NCBI GenBank assembly: GCA_029553475.1
Contig: JAKPKV010000026.1
Coordinates: 1 to 34,909 of the forward strand
Source of the DNA: Armatimonadota bacterium
Lineage (GTDB): Bacteria; Armatimonadota; Hebobacteria; CAIYQO01
DNA length: 34,909 nucleotides
Direction: 5' to 3'
Positions 31,096-34,909 of this stretch are shown here, in pieces. The translations under genes were made by a program, and so were the position numbers. The stretch's first letter is position 1. Each line of letters starts with the position of its first letter. The notes under the pieces were generated by a model, which searched no databases, was not told the origin of the DNA, and worked only from the letters and a program-made list of their open reading frames with translations.

Positions 31096-33411
31096 GTGCA
31101 GCGAACGCTCACCGAGATTTTCAGTCCATCGGTATCCCCGCACGATCTCCGGGGCGGCTGGACGCCGCGTCCCTTTCAACTCGCCGTCACCGAGGCGCTG
31201 CTCTCCGGCCGGCGGGCGGTGCTGCGCGCTCCGGCGGCCAGCGGGAAAGCCATCGCCGCCTGGTCCGCGTGGCTGGCCAGCCGGCAATATCCGTACGATT
31301 TTCCGCCCTCGCTGCTGCACGCCGTGCCGGGCGGCATCTCGCTGAGCGGGCTGCACCGCCGACTGCAAACGTTGACCGCGTCGCACGGCGGGCTGCGCGT
31401 GAGCGTGCAGACCGAAGGCGACGCGTTTGATCCTTTCCTGATCAGCGATGCCGTGCTCACCACGCCGGAAGAGCTGTTGAGCATCGCGCTCACCCGTCCG
31501 ATGGGGCTGCATCCCGGCCTGGGGAATATCAATGCCGGCGCGCTGCTCGGCGCGTACCTGGTCTTCGACGAGTTTCCGGCGCTGGTCTCGCGCCTCCACC
31601 TCCTGGCCTGGCTCGGCCTGCTGCGCGCCTATCTGCCCATGGCCCCCTGCCTCTTCATGACGGCGACCTGGCCGCGGGCGCTCTGCGCGCGGGTGGCGGA
31701 GCTGCTCGACGCCGATCTCATTGACGCCAGCGCCTATGACGGCGGCGGCACGCGCACCTGGGAGGCGCTGCCCGCCGCGCCGGTGGAAACGATCCTGCGG
31801 CGGCACGAACGGCGCACGATGGTCGTCTGCAATACCGTGCGCGGCGCGCAGGTGCTCTACCGCGCGCTGCGGGGGCAGATGACGCACGGTTTTCGGGGGA
31901 CCGAGCTGCTGCTGCTGCATCAGCACCAGTTCTTCCGCGAACGAGACGCCATCGCGGCACGCGTCATTGACGCCTTCGCGACGCCCGGGCAGCAGACGAT
32001 CCTCGTCACCACCCCGGGCATCGAGGTCGCGGCGGATATCTCCGTGGACCTGCTCATCACCGACCCCGCGCCGCCCGACGCGCTGCTGCGCCGCGCCGGC
32101 CGCTGCGGACGGCGTCCGGGCGAGCAGGGCGAAGTGGTGGTGGGGCCGGTGAGCGAGTATGCCCCCGGCGAACAGTACCCCACGCCCGCCGCCGACGCGC
32201 TGCTGGCGCGCCTCACCGATGGCTCTCCGCATGCCTTCCCTGCTGAACTGGCGGCGCTGGATGCGGTATGGGAGACCGCCGGCGACGCGGAGCTGCCGGA
32301 CGCCGTGCGGCTGCCGCCGGGCACCGACGAAGCGGAGACAACCATCCGCGCGCTGATGGAAGCCCGCGAGAGCTTCCCGCCGGCGCTGTTTTCGCGCGTG
32401 GGCGCCTGCCTGCACCGCATGCCGGAGACGGTGGCGGATCCCTTCGAGCTGGAGCGCTTCTCGCTGGCGGTGCCGTCGCTGGAGCGCGGCTGGCGGCAGT
32501 GGCAGGCCAGCGGCGCCCCGGCGGAATGGTTCGCGCTGCTGCCGCGCTGGCCCGCCGGTCCTGAACAGCCGCCGACCTGGTCCGTGGTGCAGACGGCGGA
32601 GGAATTCCACGCCGCCTCGCGGCTGGTGGTGCTGAACGCCGACGCGGTGAGCTACGATCCGGTGATCGGATTGGAGCTGATGCCCGGCACGCCGTATGAA
32701 AGCGTGCGCCTTCCCGAACAGCACACCAAGTGGGCGCCCTTCGATCAGCACGTCGAATCGTACCAGGATCACGCGGCGGAAGTGCTGGCGATGGTCGAGC
32801 AATCGCTGCCCTGGTACCGGTTCGTGCTGCGGCAACTGGGCAAGCGCTGGCGCATGCCGCTGGTGGAGATGGAGCAGTGGCTGCGCATCTGCGTGCTCTG
32901 GCACGACGCCGGCAAGCTGACCGACGCGTGGCAGCGCTGCGCGGCGCGCTGGCAGGCGGAGGCGGTGCGGCGTCCTACCCGGCACGGGGTGCTGGCGCGC
33001 ATTGATTATCAGACGGCGCGCCACGGCCCCTTCCCCTGCGGCGATCACGCGAATACCTCCGGCTACGCGCTCATTCGCGCGATCTCCGTGCTGCTGGAGA
33101 ACCGGCCCGCGCTGCAGCAGGGGACGCTGGCCGCCATCATGCATCACCACGGGGTCATCACCCCGCGCCCGCCTGACCTGACGCCGCATCCCGAGGCGTG
33201 GGCGACGCTGCTGGACGTGGCGACGCCGGTGATAGACGATCGCCTGCTCAAGCGGATAGACCGCATGGGGTGGACGGCGTCGCTGCGCGGCAATCCGGAA
33301 GTGCCCCGGCACCCGCCGGTGGATCCGGATGGGTGGATGGCCTACGCGCTGCTCTCGCGGGCTATGCGCCTTGCCGACCGTGACCTCGCCGTTGGCGTGG
33401 TCGCCCGCTGA
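31096..33411 (+). CDS. Cas3-like helicase with C-terminal HD nuclease domain
   Basis: Cas3 proteins unwind and degrade DNA in type I CRISPR systems. Of 771 residues, 1-~370 form a superfamily 2 helicase: a Walker A variant APAASGK (K51), GNINAGALLGAYLVFDEF (D158, E159), MTATWP (188-193), LLHQHQFFRERD (274-283), TTPGIEVAADIS and LLRRAGRCGRR (331-340). Residues ~550-700 look like the HD nuclease Cas3'': H559, LWHDAGK (H603-D604), GDH (H651) and MHHHG (683-685). The usual order in Cas3 is HD first; here it is last, as I recall for some I-G (I-U) relatives. The helicase core is degenerate: GKA instead of GKT, DEFP instead of DEFH. GTG start with CGGAGG six bases upstream. No CRISPR array or other cas gene is in the window. 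Confidence 0.85.
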   Translation: MQRTLTEIFSPSVSPHDLRGGWTPRPFQLAVTEALLSGRRAVLRAPAASGKAIAAWSAWLASRQYPYDFPPSLLHAVPGGISLSGLHRRLQTLTASHGGLRVSVQTEGDAFDPFLISDAVLTTPEELLSIALTRPMGLHPGLGNINAGALLGAYLVFDEFPALVSRLHLLAWLGLLRAYLPMAPCLFMTATWPRALCARVAELLDADLIDASAYDGGGTRTWEALPAAPVETILRRHERRTMVVCNTVRGAQVLYRALRGQMTHGFRGTELLLLHQHQFFRERDAIAARVIDAFATPGQQTILVTTPGIEVAADISVDLLITDPAPPDALLRRAGRCGRRPGEQGEVVVGPVSEYAPGEQYPTPAADALLARLTDGSPHAFPAELAALDAVWETAGDAELPDAVRLPPGTDEAETTIRALMEARESFPPALFSRVGACLHRMPETVADPFELERFSLAVPSLERGWRQWQASGAPAEWFALLPRWPAGPEQPPTWSVVQTAEEFHAASRLVVLNADAVSYDPVIGLELMPGTPYESVRLPEQHTKWAPFDQHVESYQDHAAEVLAMVEQSLPWYRFVLRQLGKRWRMPLVEMEQWLRICVLWHDAGKLTDAWQRCAARWQAEAVRRPTRHGVLARIDYQTARHGPFPCGDHANTSGYALIRAISVLLENRPALQQGTLAAIMHHHGVITPRPPDLTPHPEAWATLLDVATPVIDDRLLKRIDRMGWTASLRGNPEVPRHPPVDPDGWMAYALLSRAMRLADRDLAVGVVAR

Positions 33412-33425
33412 GCGCGGTGTCACGC

Positions 33426-33449
33426 GCGAGACGCCACCGCGCGTCTCGC
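33426..33449 (+). terminator. Terminator-like hairpin after the Cas3-like gene
   Basis: GCGAGACGC and GCGTCTCGC pair around CACCGC, 14 bases beyond the stop codon. There is no T-tract, so it is at best a weak or factor-dependent terminator. Confidence 0.35.
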
Positions 33450-33641
33450 TGATGGGCCGGCGTTCCCGGAGATCTCTCCCGCACGTGGCATCACGCACCA
33501 ACATTCGCGGTTGAATCGCATCAAATATAATGAGAAAATATTCACGATAAAAATGAGATTGTGTGCGCGGGAACAAGCGGCTTTGAACTCAAAAGTTGGC
33601 GAAAAATTTCCTACCAAAATGGAAAAACGCGAAAAAACCAC

Positions 33642-33670
33642 TTTTCAGCGGGGAAAAATTCCGGTATAGT
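33642..33670 (+). promoter_or_regulatory. Promoter for the nuoE/hydC-like operon
   Basis: TTTTCA (33642-33647), a 17-base spacer and TATAGT (33665-33670) lie in an unusually AT-rich leader (~33505-33660). Transcription would start near 33677. The rest of 33412-33641 shows no coding content beyond the hairpin. Confidence 0.5.
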
Positions 33671-33678
33671 CCTAGTGA

Positions 33679-33696
33679 ACGTGAACACATTCACAA
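33679..33696. promoter_or_regulatory. Candidate Rex operator
   Basis: The site reads ACGTGAACACATTCACAA. The Rex consensus is TTGTGAA-N4-TTCACAA; only the first two bases differ. It starts 9 bases after the -10 box and so covers the transcription start. Rex is a repressor released when the NADH/NAD+ ratio is high, and it commonly controls NADH-oxidising enzymes such as the genes downstream. Confidence 0.6.
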
Positions 33697-33741
33697 AGTC
33701 CGGCCGCCCCGGCGCCGGACTACCCGCTGAGGAGCCATACG

Positions 33742-34242
33742 ATGAGCGCACAGATGACCACCTGCCGCTGCGGGGACGAGACCGAAGCGCAGAAGCGCGC
33801 CCGCGTCCTTGACGTTGTTGACCAGTATAAGGACCAGGAAGGCAGCCTGATCCAGATCCTCTACCTCGTGCAGGGGATTTACGGCTATCTGCCCATTGAT
33901 ATCCAGCAGCTCATTGCCGAGCGCATGGATCTCCCCCTTTCCGAAATCTATGGCGTCTCGACCTTCTATTCCTTCTTCTCCACGCAGCCGCGCGGCGAAT
34001 ACACCATCAGGGTCTGCATGGGCACCGCCTGCTACGTGCGGGGCGGGGCGAAGATCGTCAAGCGCCTCTCCGAGATGCTCGGCGTCGAGGTGGGCGGCAC
34101 CACCAGGGATCGGAAATTCACCCTGGAGGTCATGCGGTGCCTGGGCGCCTGCGGCCTGGCGCCGGCGATCATGATCAACGACCAGGTCTACCGCCAGGTG
34201 AACCCGGACAAGCTGCACCGCATCATCGAGAAGTGCGACTGA
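33742..34242 (+). CDS. NuoE/HydC-type thioredoxin-like [2Fe-2S] subunit
   Basis: A 166-residue subunit with the complex-I 24-kDa fold. The helical N-terminal half contains ILYLVQGIYGYLPIDIQQLIAERMDLPLSEIYGVSTFYSFF. The thioredoxin-like half carries the four cluster cysteines: C-x4-C in VCMGTACYVRGG and C-x3-C in VMRCLGACGLAPAIMIND. TGAGGAG precedes the ATG by 7 bases. The N-terminal CRCGDE is extra. The partner gene starts 95 bases later and has the NuoF family layout with an added N-terminal [2Fe-2S] domain, as in HydB/HndC of NAD(P)-linked or electron-bifurcating [FeFe]-hydrogenases and some formate dehydrogenases. I therefore favour HydC/HndA over respiratory NuoE, but the third subunit (HydA) is beyond the window. 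Confidence 0.85.
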   Translation: MSAQMTTCRCGDETEAQKRARVLDVVDQYKDQEGSLIQILYLVQGIYGYLPIDIQQLIAERMDLPLSEIYGVSTFYSFFSTQPRGEYTIRVCMGTACYVRGGAKIVKRLSEMLGVEVGGTTRDRKFTLEVMRCLGACGLAPAIMINDQVYRQVNPDKLHRIIEKCD

Positions 34243-34337
34243 CGGGGGTTGGTTTCGCGTTCCGCGTTTCGCGTGTCAAGTTTTGGGAGCCGTGGGGGCC
34301 GTCCGTGCCCCGTGCCACTGCGAGAGGGATCCACATC

Positions 34338-34909
34338 ATGGTGACGACCGTATCGAAAGTCACATCGCTGGCGGACCTGCGCGCCATGCGCGACCAGTAC
34401 CTGCGCCAACAGCAGGATACCCGGTATCGTCTGCTGCTCTGCGCGGGCGCGGGCTGCGTCTCCTCCGGCTGTCAGGCCGTGCGCGCCGCGCTCCTGAAGG
34501 CGCTGGACGACGCGGGCGTGCGGGACGAGGTGATCGTGCATGAGACCGGGTGCATCGGTTCCTGTGACATGGGGCCGACGCTGGTGGTGCAGCCCGACGG
34601 CACCTTCTACACCCAGCTCACGCCGGCGGACATGGCGCGCATCGTGCAGCAGCATCTTCGCCAGGGCGAGGTGGTGGAGCCGCTCTGCTACTTTGACCGC
34701 GAACGCAAAGCGCGGGTGACCGCTCTTCCGGAGATTGAATATTTCAAACGGCAGGTGCGGCTCGTGACCGCGCGCTGCGGCAGCATTCCCTACGCGTCGC
34801 TGGACGCCTACATCGCGACCGACGGCTACGCCGCGCTGGCGAAGGTGCTGGGTGCGTGCTCGCGCGAGGCGGTCATTGACGAAGTGAAGCGCTCGGGCCT
34901 GCGCGGCCG
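34338..34909 (+). CDS. NuoF/HydB-like flavoprotein subunit, N-terminal part (runs off edge)
   Basis: The gene runs off the right edge; 190 codons are visible. Residues ~35-115 are a thioredoxin-like [2Fe-2S] domain with CAGAGCVSSGC and ETGCIGSCDMGPTLVVQPDG. Then LVTARCGSIPYASLDAYIATDGYAALAKVL and the SGLRGR edge match the start of the NuoF/HydB FMN-NADH core, where GRGGxGF would follow. The ATG at 34338 follows GAGAGGG. NuoF of classic complex I lacks this N-terminal domain; HydB/HndC-type subunits have it. It would bind FMN, NADH and clusters and pass electrons to or from the upstream subunit. Confidence 0.88.
   Translation, partial: MVTTVSKVTSLADLRAMRDQYLRQQQDTRYRLLLCAGAGCVSSGCQAVRAALLKALDDAGVRDEVIVHETGCIGSCDMGPTLVVQPDGTFYTQLTPADMARIVQQHLRQGEVVEPLCYFDRERKARVTALPEIEYFKRQVRLVTARCGSIPYASLDAYIATDGYAALAKVLGACSREAVIDEVKRSGLRG

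Noticed and set aside
30922-33576. 884-codon minus-strand ORF covering the whole Cas3-like gene
   Set aside because: No start signals or motifs, composition dominated by Arg, His, Gly; the plus strand has clear helicase and HD motifs.

Overview
The window (34.9 kb) looks like chromosomal DNA of a GC-rich, Gram-negative-type bacterium. I would guess Armatimonadota. The clues are a pseudopilin-like protein whose hydrophobic helix runs into an FPVFSRVRAKAQ-type continuation, large secreted LamG/beta-sandwich proteins, an archaeal-type (ApgM) phosphoglycerate mutase, and RHS debris. This assignment is inference; no rRNA or tRNA gene was seen.

Region 1 (1-4.6 kb) is an accessory graveyard. A GC-rich RHS/YD-repeat gene is broken by two frameshifts and two amber stops. 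Its last ORF keeps the RHS core end motif and then switches abruptly to AT-rich DNA encoding a variable tip. Behind it lie AT-rich orphan genes (a multi-TM protein and a possible immunity protein), two decayed C-termini of the same integrase-type transposase, and two copies of a ~68-bp hairpin-bearing direct repeat that bracket the island.

Region 2 (4.6-18.8 kb) is mostly housekeeping: an unusual fusion of a membrane polyferredoxin with a cysteine-desulfurase-like enzyme, apgM, an FAH-family hydrolase, dapB, dnaE, a pseudopilin-like protein, purE, an orphan glycyl-radical-enzyme activase followed 4 nt later by a MobA-like nucleotidyltransferase, and an ADP-ribosylglycohydrolase. A nested inverted repeat of about 200 bp lies before the last gene.

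Region 3 (18.8-30.9 kb) holds a DUF4160/DUF2442 pair (the first probably frameshifted at its N-terminus), a membrane-anchored coiled-coil protein flanked by two copies of a 77-bp repeat, rhaA (L-rhamnose isomerase), two secreted proteins of carbohydrate-binding type, a lytic transglycosylase and a CstA-family transporter.

Region 4 (30.9-34.9 kb) is the most interesting. It contains a stand-alone Cas3-like protein with reversed domain order (helicase first, HD nuclease last), its own promoter, a palindrome and a 10-bp-phased repeat in its leader, and no other cas gene or CRISPR array in the window. Next comes a NuoE/HydC-NuoF/HydB pair behind a promoter with a near-consensus Rex (NADH-sensing) operator at the predicted start site. 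The HydB-like gene runs off the right edge.

Several genes share an extended -10 element (TGG followed by TATAAT, TATACT or TACAAT). The very long ORFs antisense to dnaE, the LamG protein and the Cas3-like gene are GC-bias shadows and were not annotated.
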